The notes: generated from the sequence alone by a model not told the origin. 64,000 bases of DNA from Pseudomonadota bacterium (GCA_003577275.1 QEVO01000003.1:186001-250000); one strand, 5' to 3'; counted from the first letter of the stretch, positions 8,710 to 17,233 are shown. Numbers and translations are program-made.

Positions 8710-10167
8710 TCATGGCCCGAATACCACCGGGGCCAGGGCATAGCCGAGACCAGTGATGACGACAATGCCTAAGAGATTGAGCCGGAATCCCGCCTGCGCC
8801 ATGTCCGGCACCCGAATAAACCCGGCGCTATAGACCACGGCGTTGGGCGCGGTAGCCACCGGCAACATGAAGGCGCAAGAAGCGGCCAGCGCCGCCGGCG
8901 CGGCGATGAGGAGGGGGTCGAAGCCCCCGGCAGTCGCCAGCGCCCCCAGGATCGGCAGGATGGTGGCGGTGGTGCCGGTGTTGCTGGTCAATTCGGTCAG
9001 GAAAATGACCAGGGTCACCACGATCGCCAGCACGGCCAGGGTGGGCAGCGTCGCCAGGCCGCTCAAGCCGTTGCCCACCCAATGGGCAAGTCCGGTGTCG
9101 CTGACCATGGCGGCCAAGCTGAGGCCGCTGCCGAACAACAGGATGACGCCCCACGGCACCCGCACGGCGCTCTGCCAGGTCATTAAAAAACCGCTCTGCG
9201 CCGCGCCCGAGGGGATCAGGAACACCGCCAGCGCGCCGGCCATGGCGACGCCGGTATCGGTAAGGCCGGACAGCCCGGGGAGGAGCCGCAGCAGCGGATT
9301 AAACACCCACGCCGCGGCCACCACGGCAAAGACCATCATTGTCCGCCGTTCCGGCGTGGTGATCGGCCCCAAGGCGGCCAGTTCGCGCTCAATCACCGCC
9401 CCGGCCTCGGGATTGGCGGGCAAATTCAGCCGGAAGGACCACCGGGTCAGCACCCACCACGCGGCGGGGGTCAGGCACAGCACCACCGGCACGCCGAACA
9501 GCATCCATTGCGCGAAGGTGATCTCGACGCCGTAGGTTTCGCGCATGTACCCCGCCACCAGAGCATTGGGCGGCGTGCCCACCAGCGTGCCCAGGCCGCC
9601 GATGCTGGCGGCATAGGCGATGCCGAGAAGGAGAGCGATGGCGAAGCGTCGATCGTCGCCGTGCTCGGCCATGACCACCGTCGATACCGAGAACGCGATG
9701 GGCAGCATCATCATGGTGGCGGCGGTATTGGATACCCACATGCTCAAGGCGGCGGTGGCCGCCATGAAGCCGAAAATGATGGCGGAGGGATGGTCGCCTA
9801 CCCGTGCCAAGATCAACAGCGCCAGCCGTTTGTGCAACTGCCAGCGCTCCAGGGTCAGGGCCACCATCATGCCCCCTAAGAGGAGGTAGATTACCGAACT
9901 GGAATAGGGCGCGGACGCCGCGTCGACGCTGGAAACGCCCAACAGCGGAAACAGGATGATGGGCAACAGCGAGGTCGCCGGCACCGGGATCGCCTCGGTG
10001 GCCCACCAGGCGGCCATCAAGGCCGCCACCGCCACCACTTGCCAGCCGGCCTGGCTCAATCCTTCAGGCGCGGGGCTGAGAAGAATGACGGCAAAGAGGA
10101 GAGGCCCCACCGCCAGACCTATCCGTTGATAGGCGGCTAAGCGTTCCGGCGGCGCGGCGTCAGTCAT
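8710..10167 (-). CDS. SLC13/DASS-family sodium:anion symporter
   Basis: Predicted inner membrane transporter of the divalent anion:Na+ symporter family (di-/tricarboxylates or sulfate). Visible family features: A-A-W-W-A-T-E-A-I-P-V-P-A-T-S near the N-terminus and two Ser-Asn-Thr signatures, M-W-V-S-N-T-A-A-T in the first half and L-T-S-N-T-G-T-T-A-T in the second, which form the substrate/Na+ sites of this inverted-repeat fold. I choose the ATG at 10167 (485 residues) because GGGGGAGAA lies 5 bases upstream; the ATG 18 bases earlier has no such site. It ends 84 bases upstream of the dapF start and is probably a separate transcript. Substrate cannot be told from sequence. Confidence 0.9.
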   Translation of the reverse strand: MTDAAPPERLAAYQRIGLAVGPLLFAVILLSPAPEGLSQAGWQVVAVAALMAAWWATEAIPVPATSLLPIILFPLLGVSSVDAASAPYSSSVIYLLLGGMMVALTLERWQLHKRLALLILARVGDHPSAIIFGFMAATAALSMWVSNTAATMMMLPIAFSVSTVVMAEHGDDRRFAIALLLGIAYAASIGGLGTLVGTPPNALVAGYMRETYGVEITFAQWMLFGVPVVLCLTPAAWWVLTRWSFRLNLPANPEAGAVIERELAALGPITTPERRTMMVFAVVAAAWVFNPLLRLLPGLSGLTDTGVAMAGALAVFLIPSGAAQSGFLMTWQSAVRVPWGVILLFGSGLSLAAMVSDTGLAHWVGNGLSGLATLPTLAVLAIVVTLVIFLTELTSNTGTTATILPILGALATAGGFDPLLIAAPAALAASCAFMLPVATAPNAVVYSAGFIRVPDMAQAGFRLNLLGIVVITGLGYALAPVVFGP

Positions 10168-10332
10168 GAGTTCTCCCCCTGACATAATCTTGTGGCTGGC
10201 GGGCCATGGTCGCGATCCGCTCCCGGTCCGTCAAGGCCGCGGCGCGCAAAAAATGCGTCTGATCAAGGTTGATTAACGGTTCATGCCTTATGACAATAAC
10301 GTGCAACGAGGAGACGAGGGGGTAATCCGCCC

Positions 10333-11724
10333 ATGAAAGTGACCTTTATCGGCCATGCCGCCATTTTGATCGAAACCAAGGGCCTGCGCATCCTGTCCGA
10401 CCCGTGGTGGGAAGGGCCGTGCTTTGGCACCCAGTGGTGGGTCTATCCCCGCGCCGATACCGCCAGCCTGGGCGATGCTCCCCTGGATTACGTCTACATC
10501 TCCCACGGCCATCATGACCACCTGCACCTCGGCACGCTCAGGCGCTTGAAGGTGAAGAAGATCCTGGTCTCCAATACCCTGGACGTCGGCGCGTTCCTGC
10601 GTGATCAGGGCTATGAGGTGTGGCAGATCGGCGCGGATGAGGAAGTGGATTTGGACGCTGGCGTGCGGGCGCGGCTGATGCCCACCTGCAACGACGACAC
10701 CATCTTGTGCGTCGATGACGGCGAAGCCTCGTGCCTCAATTTAAATGACGCCGTGCACGCCGCGCCGGCGGCGGTGCAGGAGACGGCGCTCGCCACCTTA
10801 AAGACGCTTTATCCCGATCCAACGTATGTCTTTAGCGGCTACGGCATCGCCTCGCACTTTCCCGCCTGCTACGTCATCCCGGGCGCCGACCGGGTGGCCA
10901 CCGCCGCCCGCCGTCAGGCCCACTTCAACCGCCAATGGGTGAAGATCATGGCGCACTTGCAGCCGCGCTTCGCCTTTCCCTTCGCGGCGGACGTCGGTTT
11001 TCTCGACGACGATCTGATTTGGTCCAACGAGCCCGTGCACAACAGCGAGCGGCCGACCGAGGTGTTTGCGGCGATGCACCCTGAAGCGCGTACGCAGGCC
11101 ATCGACATCGCGCCGGGCTTTGCCATAAAGGATGAGCGCATCATCGCCGACAAACGCTTCAAGCTGGTGGATTTGGCGGCGTTCAAGCAGGACTTCGCCG
11201 AGGAATACAAGGTCGCCAACCGCATCTCGAAGATTCCATCGGGCGGCATCGCCGCGCTCGCCGAGTTGGTGAAAAAGAATGTGGCGCTGTGCCGCGATTA
11301 TCTGGCGGAGTTTGACGGCGATTACAAGGCGCTCCTCCGTCTGCGCGATGCTGGGGAAGCAATCGCGTTGGAAAAACGCGGGCGCGATATTTCGGTGCGC
11401 CTGGTGGACGCGCAAAGCGCTGGCTTTGACATCGTGTTCACCACCCGCTTTTCCTATTTGCGCCGGGCGCTGAGCGAACAATACGGCGGCGAGGTATTGT
11501 ACGTCGGTTCCGGCTGCATCATCGAATATAAAAACCCGGCGATGGTGGCGAAAAATCTGCACCGCGAGCTGTTGGCGCTGCTGCGCCATCGTGTGACGCC
11601 GCCCGCCTCGCGCTTCGGCGATCAGCCACAGTGGCTTTTTAAGGCGAAAACCGGCGTCAAGAAGCTGTTGGGCAAAACCGAGCCCGATTTATATGACTTA
11701 AAGACGTGGTTCGTGGGGTTGTAG
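10333..11724 (+). CDS. Metallo-beta-lactamase-fold hydrolase (UlaG/CMAH-like)
   Basis: A 463-residue MBL-fold protein. The N-terminal 230 residues carry M-K-V-T-F-I-G-H-A-A, S-D-P-W-W and the metal motif S-H-G-H-H-D-H-L-H, as in UlaG-type lactonases and the catalytic core of CMP-N-acetylneuraminate hydroxylases. The C-terminal 200 residues form a second domain without a motif I can name. There is no Rieske domain and no signal peptide. It is transcribed divergently from the DASS transporter across a 165-base gap; GAGGAGACGAGG precedes the start. Substrate unknown; the fold call is firm, the closer family placement is inference. Confidence 0.85.
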   Translation: MKVTFIGHAAILIETKGLRILSDPWWEGPCFGTQWWVYPRADTASLGDAPLDYVYISHGHHDHLHLGTLRRLKVKKILVSNTLDVGAFLRDQGYEVWQIGADEEVDLDAGVRARLMPTCNDDTILCVDDGEASCLNLNDAVHAAPAAVQETALATLKTLYPDPTYVFSGYGIASHFPACYVIPGADRVATAARRQAHFNRQWVKIMAHLQPRFAFPFAADVGFLDDDLIWSNEPVHNSERPTEVFAAMHPEARTQAIDIAPGFAIKDERIIADKRFKLVDLAAFKQDFAEEYKVANRISKIPSGGIAALAELVKKNVALCRDYLAEFDGDYKALLRLRDAGEAIALEKRGRDISVRLVDAQSAGFDIVFTTRFSYLRRALSEQYGGEVLYVGSGCIIEYKNPAMVAKNLHRELLALLRHRVTPPASRFGDQPQWLFKAKTGVKKLLGKTEPDLYDLKTWFVGL

Positions 11725-11730
11725 CTCTTA

Positions 11731-11795
11731 CTTCCCCTCGCCCCCTTGGGGGAGAGGGTTAGAGCCTGTCCCCGCGAAGGCGGGGAGTGAGGGGG
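11731..11795. repeat. Dispersed GC-rich repeat, CCCTCGCCCCC/GGGGGAGAGGG family
   Basis: Palindromic intergenic element between the MBL gene and hipA: CCCCCTTGGGGG followed by CCCCGC-GAAG-GCGGGG, with GTGAGGGGG closing toward the left-hand CCCTCGCCCCC. It is related in style to the larger element at 20462-20565, where CCTCTCC/GGAGAGG arms recur. Being between convergent genes, it may also act as a bidirectional terminator, but no clean T-run follows. Confidence 0.6.
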
Positions 11796-11797
11796 CG

Positions 11798-13018
11798 TCA
11801 TCTCGCCTTCCACAGCGGCAGGGTTTTCAGATGGCCCTCAATGGCCTGGCGCACGTCGTTCACCAGGCCAAGCTCGCCGACGTCGCGCCAGACTTCGGCA
11901 AACGCCTGCACCGTTTCCTCGACTGCATCCAGAACGAGCTTTCCCGGCAGCTTGGCCTTGCCGGCGAAGCGGCGGAACTGTTCTTGCGTCAGTGAGCTGA
12001 AATCCTTTGAATCAACAAAGGTCAGCGCCAGCTTTTCATTGCGCAGGTAAGGAACGGTGGCGACGAAATCATAGGCCGGGGCCAGCGCCGGCGCGCGACC
12101 ATCGGGGTAGATGAGCGACCAGTTTTTTACGTGCATGTCGCCGTTGCCAATGAGCGCATTGAACACGAAGCGGCGGATGAATTCCCGCACGCCCGTTTCG
12201 CCGGTTTCTATCCAAATCACTTCGGCGATGTTGCGATAGCTGGCAGCTTCGTACTTTCGCTCCGGGTAGATGCCGAAGACCTGCGCAAAATCCTCCATAT
12301 GCACCGCGTCGCCGCCATCGCTGCGGTCGAAGCGCCGGATGGCGAAAACGTTTGGCCCGTATTGTTCGATGTCGTCGGGAAGGCCGGCAATGTCACGGAT
12401 AGGCAGAAGCTGCGTTTCGGGCACATCGATGCCGATGCGGCGCGCCAGCTCCATCATGGCAAACTCGTTTTCCGGCACGCCATTGAATTTGGAGTCCGGC
12501 AGCTTGACGATCCACGATCCGCCGACGCCATCAGCGGGAATGGTCAGGCCGCCGCGCTTTTTTTTCACGGCCGAAAATTTCAATTGCACGCCGGCGAGCG
12601 AGAAACGCAAGGGGGCTGCCGATCTATCCGCGCTTCTGGTTTTTCTGTCTTTGGCATCGGGCCAGGGTTGCCCTTGGTCGTGCCGTACCTTCATGCCTCC
12701 GGGCAAATCAGCGCCCAACGCCCACAGCAGAAAAAATTCCCGCTGCGGATTGACGCCGGCGCGGGCCGCCAAATAGTCCCGCACCGGGCTTTCCGGCAGC
12801 AGGTTTGAAAAGAACGGCGGCAGCCGGGTTTGCGTCGGCTTCACGTCAGTGATGAGTTGGCCGTATATATCCTTAAACGATAGGCTCAGAGTCGGGCGCG
12901 CCGGATCATCGATGTAATCTTGATGGAAAGCGAACAACGTCCGATCCCCCGGCACGTGGGTAAGCGTGCCAATGGGACGGTCATGCAAGAGGACGGTGAG
13001 AACGGTGACATCAGCCAT
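11798..13018 (-). CDS. hipA: HipA-family toxin kinase
   Basis: Predicted serine/threonine kinase toxin of a HipBA-type toxin-antitoxin system. The 406 residues comprise the N-terminal couple_hipA subdomain (about 1-110), then S-L-A-G-V-Q-L-K-F in the glycine-rich/P-loop region, and the kinase core with I-G-N-G-D-M-H-V-K-N-W-S, the HipA catalytic loop (D and N ligands), followed by A-Y-D-F-V-A-T, equivalent to the metal-binding DFG/DLxxT stretch. All catalytic motifs appear intact. Its ATG overlaps the hipB stop by 8 bases. Targets may be a tRNA synthetase as for E. coli HipA, but that is not readable here. Confidence 0.9.
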   Translation of the reverse strand: MADVTVLTVLLHDRPIGTLTHVPGDRTLFAFHQDYIDDPARPTLSLSFKDIYGQLITDVKPTQTRLPPFFSNLLPESPVRDYLAARAGVNPQREFFLLWALGADLPGGMKVRHDQGQPWPDAKDRKTRSADRSAAPLRFSLAGVQLKFSAVKKKRGGLTIPADGVGGSWIVKLPDSKFNGVPENEFAMMELARRIGIDVPETQLLPIRDIAGLPDDIEQYGPNVFAIRRFDRSDGGDAVHMEDFAQVFGIYPERKYEAASYRNIAEVIWIETGETGVREFIRRFVFNALIGNGDMHVKNWSLIYPDGRAPALAPAYDFVATVPYLRNEKLALTFVDSKDFSSLTQEQFRRFAGKAKLPGKLVLDAVEETVQAFAEVWRDVGELGLVNDVRQAIEGHLKTLPLWKAR

Positions 13019-13310
13019 CGCTTAGCCCTTCGTCAAGGCGGTAAGCGGGCGGCGCGGCGGCGGTGGTAGCGCTCCGTTGCAATCCTTCAATCGCCGGCAA
13101 CAGCTGCCGGGGCGCCAGCACCAATTCAAGATCCAGCGCCCGGGCGATCTCGATCAGGCTCGATGTCTGGAGGTCGACGGCGGCGTTCTCGATCTTGGAG
13201 AGATGGCTTTGCGGCACGCCGACTTTCGCGCTCAGCGCCCGCTGGCTTAAGCCCTTTTGTTGCCGGGCCGTTTTGATGGCTTGGGCGATGTATTTAAGGG
13301 AGAGGCGCAT
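13011..13310 (-). CDS. hipB: HipB-like XRE antitoxin
   Basis: A 99-residue helix-turn-helix regulator and predicted antitoxin. The XRE HTH spans about residues 9-65 (A-I-K-T-A-R-Q-Q-K-G-L-S-Q-R-A-L-S-A-K-V-G-V-P-Q-S-H-L-S-K-I-E is split over two helices of that domain). An Ala/Pro-rich C-terminal tail follows, the part that in HipB plugs into HipA. It is the first gene of the operon, translationally coupled to hipA. Just upstream lies an AT-rich tract of palindromes (13320-13432) that are probable operators, so autoregulation is likely. Confidence 0.9.
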   Translation of the reverse strand: MRLSLKYIAQAIKTARQQKGLSQRALSAKVGVPQSHLSKIENAAVDLQTSSLIEIARALDLELVLAPRQLLPAIEGLQRSATTAAAPPAYRLDEGLSDG

Positions 13311-13319
13311 TTGATGCTC

Positions 13320-13354
13320 TATAATATATCAATGGCTAATCTTAATATATTATA
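13320..13354. promoter_or_regulatory. Operator-like inverted repeat 1 upstream of hipBA
   Basis: Two 13-base arms, TATAATATATCAA (13320-13332) and TTAATATATTATA (13342-13354), are inverted copies with 12 of 13 matches, separated by 9 bases. The repeat starts 10 bases upstream of the hipB start. On the minus strand it contains a TATAAT (13349-13354), with TTGAAA at 13370-13375; spacing is 15 bases, short for sigma-70. Binding by HipB would therefore cover the promoter. Binding itself is inference. Confidence 0.65.
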
Positions 13355-13410
13355 GCATATCAATTTTCTTTTCAAGGAAATGATGTTTTATTATATATCA
13401 ATTTACTTCA

Positions 13411-13432
13411 ATGATATATTTTAATATATCAT
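13411..13432. promoter_or_regulatory. Operator-like perfect palindrome 2 upstream of hipBA
   Basis: A 22-base perfect palindrome with arms ATGATATATT and AATATATCAT around a central TT. A related TTATATATCAA half-site lies just before it (13391-13401), oriented like the first repeat. The shared core is GATATAT/ATATATC. The whole 13320-13435 tract is strikingly AT-rich against GC-rich surroundings. Confidence 0.65.
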
Positions 13433-13462
13433 AATTCAGTTACCTATGCAGTCTAGCGCACC

Positions 13463-13491
13463 TTGACATCCCGCCCCCTCGGGGCTAGGTT
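13463..13491 (+). promoter_or_regulatory. Sigma-70-type promoter for the ffh operon
   Basis: TTGACA (13463-13468), a 17-base spacer, and TAGGTT (13486-13491) at the -10 position. The -35 is consensus and the -10 matches the main TA....T positions, as is common for strong housekeeping promoters of alphaproteobacteria. A start near 13498 would give a leader of about 110 bases before ffh. Confidence 0.6.
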
Positions 13492-13515
13492 CCCCCCGCT
13501 TCCGCAAGGAACACC

Positions 13516-13524
13516 ATGAGCTAA
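13516..13524 (+). CDS. Minimal three-codon leader frame (Met-Ser-stop) upstream of ffh
   Basis: ATG-AGC-TAA preceded by AAGGA at 13506-13510 with 5 bases of spacing. It sits between the predicted ffh promoter and two hairpins ending in a U-rich tract. It could position a ribosome to influence the downstream terminator, or it could be chance: nine bases carry little statistical weight. Confidence 0.25.
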   Translation: MS

Positions 13525-13542
13525 CACGCGCCCAAGGGTGCC

Positions 13543-13584
13543 CACCAGTCAGCGAGGATTCGCCCACTGGTGCGGTTTTCTTTT
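13543..13584 (+). terminator. Rho-independent terminator or attenuator in the ffh leader
   Basis: Stem CACCAGT (13543-13549) with ACTGGTG (13566-13572), an inner stem GCGA/TCGC around GGAT, then CGGTTTTCTTTT. A smaller hairpin GCGCC-CAAG-GGTGC (13527-13540) precedes it. The U-tract ends 27 bases before the ffh ATG, leaving no room for another full promoter, so ffh transcripts from the upstream promoter must read through it, or the segment is a separate small RNA of about 85 bases. Confidence 0.7.
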
Positions 13585-13610
13585 GTGGTGATGAGGTTTT
13601 AAGGACGACC

Positions 13611-15008
13611 ATGTTCGACAGTTTGCAGGAAAAGCTCGGCGGCATCTTCGCCAAGCTCAAGCGCTCGGGCGCTTTGAGCGAGGCGGACGTGACGGCGGCC
13701 CTGCGCGAGGTCCGTGTCGCTCTCCTGGAAGCCGACGTGGCGCTCAGTGTGGTCAAGGACTTCATCGACAAGGTGAAGGAGCGCTCGGTCGGCCAGGAGG
13801 TGTTGCGCTCGGTCACCCCCGGCCAGATGGTGGTGAAAATCGTCCACGACGCGCTGGTTGACATGCTGGGCAGCGAGGCTTCAACCCTCGATGTCGAGGC
13901 CCCGCCGCCCGCCGCCGTGCTGATGGTGGGCTTGCAGGGCTCGGGCAAGACCACGTCCACCGCCAAGATCGCCAAGCGCCTGCAGGATAAGCATAAAAAG
14001 CGGGTGCTGATGGCCTCGCTCGATACCCGGCGGCCGGCGGCGCAGGAGCAGTTGAAGATTTTGGGCGAGCAGGCCGGGGTGGCTACCCTGCCCATTCTGT
14101 CCGGCCAGACGCCGCTTGATATCGCCAAGCGCGCCATGACCGCCGGGCGCTTGCAGGGCTATGACGTGGTGATGCTGGACACCGCCGGCCGCCTCCATAT
14201 CGACGCCGCGCTGATGGCCGAGGTGATCGCCGTCAGGGACGCCACCGACCCCGTGGAGACCCTCCTGGTGGCCGATGCGCTCACCGGTCAGGACGCGGTC
14301 AACGTCGCCAAGGAATTCAATGACAAGGTCGGCATCAGCGGCGTCGTCTTGACCCGCATGGACGGCGACGGCCGGGGCGGCGCGGCGTTGAGCATGCGCG
14401 CGGTTACCGGCAAGCCGATCAAGCTCGCCGGCGTCGGCGAAAAGCTCGACGCCCTGGAGGACTTCCACCCCGACCGGGTAGCCAACCGCATCCTCGGCAT
14501 GGGCGACGTGGTGAGCCTGGTGGAGAAGGCCGCCGAGACCATCGACCGCGAGGAAGCCGAGCGCATCGCCAAGAAGATGAAGGCCGGCGCGTTCGACCTC
14601 GATGACCTGAAGGGTCAACTGAGGCAGATGACCAAGCTCGGCGGCATGGGCGGCATATTGGGCATGCTGCCCGGCGTCGGCAACATGCAAAAGCAGATGG
14701 CTCAGGCCAACATCGACGACCGCATGCTCAAGCGCCAGATCGCCATCATCGACTCCATGACGCCGAAAGAACGCAAGAAACCCGATCTCTTGAACGCCTC
14801 GCGCAAGCGCCGGGTGGCGGCGGGCGCAGGCGTCGAGGTGCAGGACATCAACCGTCTTCTCAAGATGCATCGGCAGATGGCCGACATGATGAAGAAGATG
14901 GGCAAGGGCGGCATGAAGGGCCTGATGGGGGCGCTGGGCGGCCTGGGCGGCGGGGGTTTCCCCGGCGGTCCCGGCGGCGGCCTGCCGCCCGGATTTTTTA
15001 AACGCTAA
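13611..15008 (+). CDS. ffh: Signal recognition particle protein Ffh
   Basis: SRP54 GTPase that binds signal sequences and 4.5S RNA. The 465 residues show the N domain (about 1-90), the G domain with G-L-Q-G-S-G-K-T-T-S near residues 106-115, D-T-A-G-R and T-R-M-D, and a methionine-rich M domain (about 300-440) with G-G-M-G-G-I-L-G-M-L-P-G. The C-terminus is a Gly/Pro-rich tail ending F-F-K-R. It heads ffh-rpsP-rimM-trmD-rplS. The 4.5S RNA gene itself was not found in the window. See the leader element at 13463-13584 for possible control. Confidence 0.98.
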   Translation: MFDSLQEKLGGIFAKLKRSGALSEADVTAALREVRVALLEADVALSVVKDFIDKVKERSVGQEVLRSVTPGQMVVKIVHDALVDMLGSEASTLDVEAPPPAAVLMVGLQGSGKTTSTAKIAKRLQDKHKKRVLMASLDTRRPAAQEQLKILGEQAGVATLPILSGQTPLDIAKRAMTAGRLQGYDVVMLDTAGRLHIDAALMAEVIAVRDATDPVETLLVADALTGQDAVNVAKEFNDKVGISGVVLTRMDGDGRGGAALSMRAVTGKPIKLAGVGEKLDALEDFHPDRVANRILGMGDVVSLVEKAAETIDREEAERIAKKMKAGAFDLDDLKGQLRQMTKLGGMGGILGMLPGVGNMQKQMAQANIDDRMLKRQIAIIDSMTPKERKKPDLLNASRKRRVAAGAGVEVQDINRLLKMHRQMADMMKKMGKGGMKGLMGALGGLGGGGFPGGPGGGLPPGFFKR

Positions 15009-15042
15009 CCGTTGACTGCTTTTAAGGAAAGGAACGCCGAAC

Positions 15043-15423
15043 ATGGCAATCAAGATCAGACTGGCGCGGGCCGGCGCGAAGAAGCGGCCCTATTACAAAA
15101 TCGTGGTGGCGGATTCCAAGAGCCCCCGCGACGGCCGCTTTATCGAAAAGCTTGGCACTTATAATCCGTTGCTGCCGAAAGACGGCGAGCGGGTGAAGCT
15201 GGTTACCGAGCGGGTGCAGTACTGGCTCGGCCACGGCGCGGAGCCCACCGATCGGGTGGCCCGCTTCCTCGATGCCGCCGGCATGCTGAAGCGCGCGCCG
15301 CGCAACAACCCCAAGAAGGGCGAGCCGGGAGCCAAGGCCAAGGAACGCGCCGAAGCCAACGCGGCCAAGGCCGCGGCCGCCGCCGAGGCTGCCGCTGCGC
15401 CGGCGGAAGCGCCGGCCGAGTAA
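15043..15423 (+). CDS. rpsP: 30S ribosomal protein S16
   Basis: Small-subunit assembly protein. The N-terminal 80 residues ([18 protein letters not shown]) are the complete S16 fold. Beyond that lies an Ala/Glu/Lys-rich extension of about 40 residues, making 126 in total against about 82 in E. coli; such tails are frequent in alphaproteobacterial S16. AAGGAAAGG lies upstream of the ATG. Confidence 0.98.
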   Translation: MAIKIRLARAGAKKRPYYKIVVADSKSPRDGRFIEKLGTYNPLLPKDGERVKLVTERVQYWLGHGAEPTDRVARFLDAAGMLKRAPRNNPKKGEPGAKAKERAEANAAKAAAAAEAAAAPAEAPAE

Positions 15424-15426
15424 AGA

Positions 15427-15951
15427 ATGACCGGCGCGCCCGAGCGCAGGGTTTGCGTCGGCCAGATCGTCGGCGCCATCGGGGTCAAGGGCGAGCTGCG
15501 TCTGAAGCCCTTCACCGCCGAACCGGAAGGGGTGGCGGCCTATGGCCTGGTCACCGCTGAGCCGGGCGGGGTGACGCTGGAATTGGCGGTGCTGCGCGCC
15601 GTCAAGGATGGCGTGGCGGCGCGGGCCAAGGGCATCACCGACCGCACCAGCGCCGAGGCCTTGAAAGGCAAGCGGCTTTATGTGCCGCGCGCCGCGCTGC
15701 CGGTCCCGGATGAGGATGAGTTCTACCACGCCGACCTCATTGGCCTGCGGGCCGAGGATGAAGCGGGCGGCACGGTTGGCCGGGTGGCGGCGGTCCATAA
15801 CTTTGGGGCCGGCGATATTCTGGAGATCGAGCGCCCGGGGGAGCGGCCGCTGCTCATGCCCTTTACCAAGGCGACGGCGCCGGTGGTGGACGTGGCCGGC
15901 GGCCGGGTGGTGGTAACCCTTTCCGAGTCGGCGGCAGACGAGGAGGACTGA
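15427..15951 (+). CDS. rimM: Ribosome maturation factor RimM
   Basis: 30S maturation factor that binds S19 and helps 16S rRNA 3' domain assembly. At 174 residues it has the normal size, with [16 protein letters not shown] at the N-terminus (RimM beta-barrel) and a PRC-barrel half that contains [11 protein letters not shown] (residues about 97-107). It begins 3 bases after rpsP, with a very short AAAGA site, and ends 1 base before the GTG start of trmD, so the operon is tightly packed. Confidence 0.96.
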   Translation: MTGAPERRVCVGQIVGAIGVKGELRLKPFTAEPEGVAAYGLVTAEPGGVTLELAVLRAVKDGVAARAKGITDRTSAEALKGKRLYVPRAALPVPDEDEFYHADLIGLRAEDEAGGTVGRVAAVHNFGAGDILEIERPGERPLLMPFTKATAPVVDVAGGRVVVTLSESAADEED

Positions 15952-15952
15952 A

Positions 15953-16681
15953 GTGTCAAGCGCTCCTTGGGCGGCGCGAGTGTTGACCCTGTTCCCGGAA
16001 ATGTTTCCGGGACCGTTGGGCGTCTCGCTGGCCGGCAAGGCGTTGAACGCGGGGGTGTGGGCGCTGCAAGTGACCGACATTCGCGACTTCGCCGTCGACC
16101 GCCACCGCACCGTGGACGATACCCCGGCCGGCGGCGGGCCCGGCATGGTGCTGCGCGCCGATGTCACCGCCCGGGCCTTGGACGCGGTAACGGCGGGGGC
16201 GGCCGGCCAGCCGGTTTATTACCTGTCGCCCCGGGGCCGGATCATCGACCAGGGACTGGCGCGGGACTTGGCGGCGGGGGCGGGGGTGACGCTCCTGTGC
16301 GGCCGCTTCGAGGGGGTCGATGAGCGGCTGCTGGAGGCGCGGGGGGTTGAGGAACTAAGCCTCGGCGACTTCATTCTGTCGGGCGGCGAGATCGCCGCCA
16401 TGGCGCTCCTCGACGCCGTGGTGCGGCTGTTGCCCGGGGTGGTGGGCGATCCGGCGACCCTGGCGGAGGAGAGCTTCGAGTCCGGCCTTTTGGAGTATCC
16501 CCACTACACCCGGCCCCCGGAATGGGAGGGGCGGGCGATCCCGGAGGTGCTCTTGAGCGGCCATCATGAGCGCATCCGGGCCTGGCGGCAGGCGGAGGCT
16601 GAGCGCTTGACCCGGGAGCGGCGGCCCGATTTGTGGGCAAAATATCAGCTGCGGCTTGCGCAGCGCGCCAAGAAAGAGTAG
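15953..16681 (+). CDS. trmD: tRNA (guanine-37-N1) methyltransferase TrmD
   Basis: SPOUT methyltransferase making m1G37, which prevents +1 frameshifts. The GTG start at 15953 lies directly after the rimM stop, with GAGGAGG upstream. Family motifs are L-F-P-E-M-F near the N-terminus, G-G-G-P-G-M-V-L in the substrate loop, and the trefoil-knot region with [11 protein letters not shown] and [11 protein letters not shown]. The 242 residues match the family length. Confidence 0.97.
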   Translation: MSSAPWAARVLTLFPEMFPGPLGVSLAGKALNAGVWALQVTDIRDFAVDRHRTVDDTPAGGGPGMVLRADVTARALDAVTAGAAGQPVYYLSPRGRIIDQGLARDLAAGAGVTLLCGRFEGVDERLLEARGVEELSLGDFILSGGEIAAMALLDAVVRLLPGVVGDPATLAEESFESGLLEYPHYTRPPEWEGRAIPEVLLSGHHERIRAWRQAEAERLTRERRPDLWAKYQLRLAQRAKKE

Positions 16682-16742
16682 AGACACCACGGCCGGCGCG
16701 TCCGAGCGCGTGGACCACGAGATTAGATTGAGGGTAAGACCC

Positions 16743-17129
16743 ATGAATATCATTGAAAAGCTCGAAGCCCAGGAAATCGCTGCCCTGACGGCGGGCAAGA
16801 CCATTCCGGACTTTGCGCCGGGCGATACCCTGCGGGTCAACGTCAAGGTGGTCGAAGGCACCCGGGAGCGCGTCCAGGCTTACGAGGGCGTGTGCATCGC
16901 CCGCGCCTCCAAGGGCGTCAATTCCTCCTTCACCGTGCGCAAGATCTCGTTCGGCGAAGGGGTGGAGCGGGTGTTTCCCCTCTATTCCCCGACCGTCGAT
17001 TCCATCGAGGTGGTGCGCCGCGGCCGGGTTCGCCGGGCGAAGCTTTATTACCTGCGGGGTTTGCGCGGCAAGCGGGCTCGAATTACCGAGAAAAAGGACT
17101 ATCGCGCCGCCGATTCGGGCGAGGAGTAG
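16743..17129 (+). CDS. rplS: 50S ribosomal protein L19
   Basis: Large-subunit protein at the 30S/50S interface. The true start is the ATG at 16743 (M-N-I-I-E-K-L-E), 87 bases downstream of the first in-frame start, which would overlap trmD and add unrelated residues. The 128-residue product has the L19 core with F-A-P-G-D-T-L-R-V and [11 protein letters not shown]. It is the last gene of the ffh operon; hairpins at 17159-17201 and 17234-17274 follow. Confidence 0.97.
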   Translation: MNIIEKLEAQEIAALTAGKTIPDFAPGDTLRVNVKVVEGTRERVQAYEGVCIARASKGVNSSFTVRKISFGEGVERVFPLYSPTVDSIEVVRRGRVRRAKLYYLRGLRGKRARITEKKDYRAADSGEE

Positions 17130-17158
17130 GATTGTCCTCGTCGGGTGGCGTAAAAAAG

Positions 17159-17201
17159 GGGCCGCCCGGGAAAGATACCTCCCAGAACAACAAGGCGGCC
17201 C
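17159..17201. other. Hairpin between rplS and leuC
   Basis: GGGCCGCC (17159-17166) and GGCGGCCC (17194-17201) form an 8-base perfect stem with a 27-base loop. No T-run follows on the plus strand. It could stabilise the rplS mRNA end or take part in alternative folding with the terminator 33 bases downstream. Confidence 0.4.
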
Positions 17202-17233
17202 GGGAATGACAGGGTCGCAGGTTCCAGCAAGGT

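Noticed and set aside
13498..13584. SRP (4.5S) RNA gene upstream of ffh
   Set aside because: Neither strand contains the conserved G-G-x-C-C-G-G-A-A-G-G-x-A-G-C-A core; the segment is better described as a leader with a terminator.
13436..14137. 233-codon minus-strand frame over the ffh start
   Set aside because: It covers the ffh promoter, terminator and N-terminal coding region in antisense, Ser/Thr/Arg-rich shadow composition.
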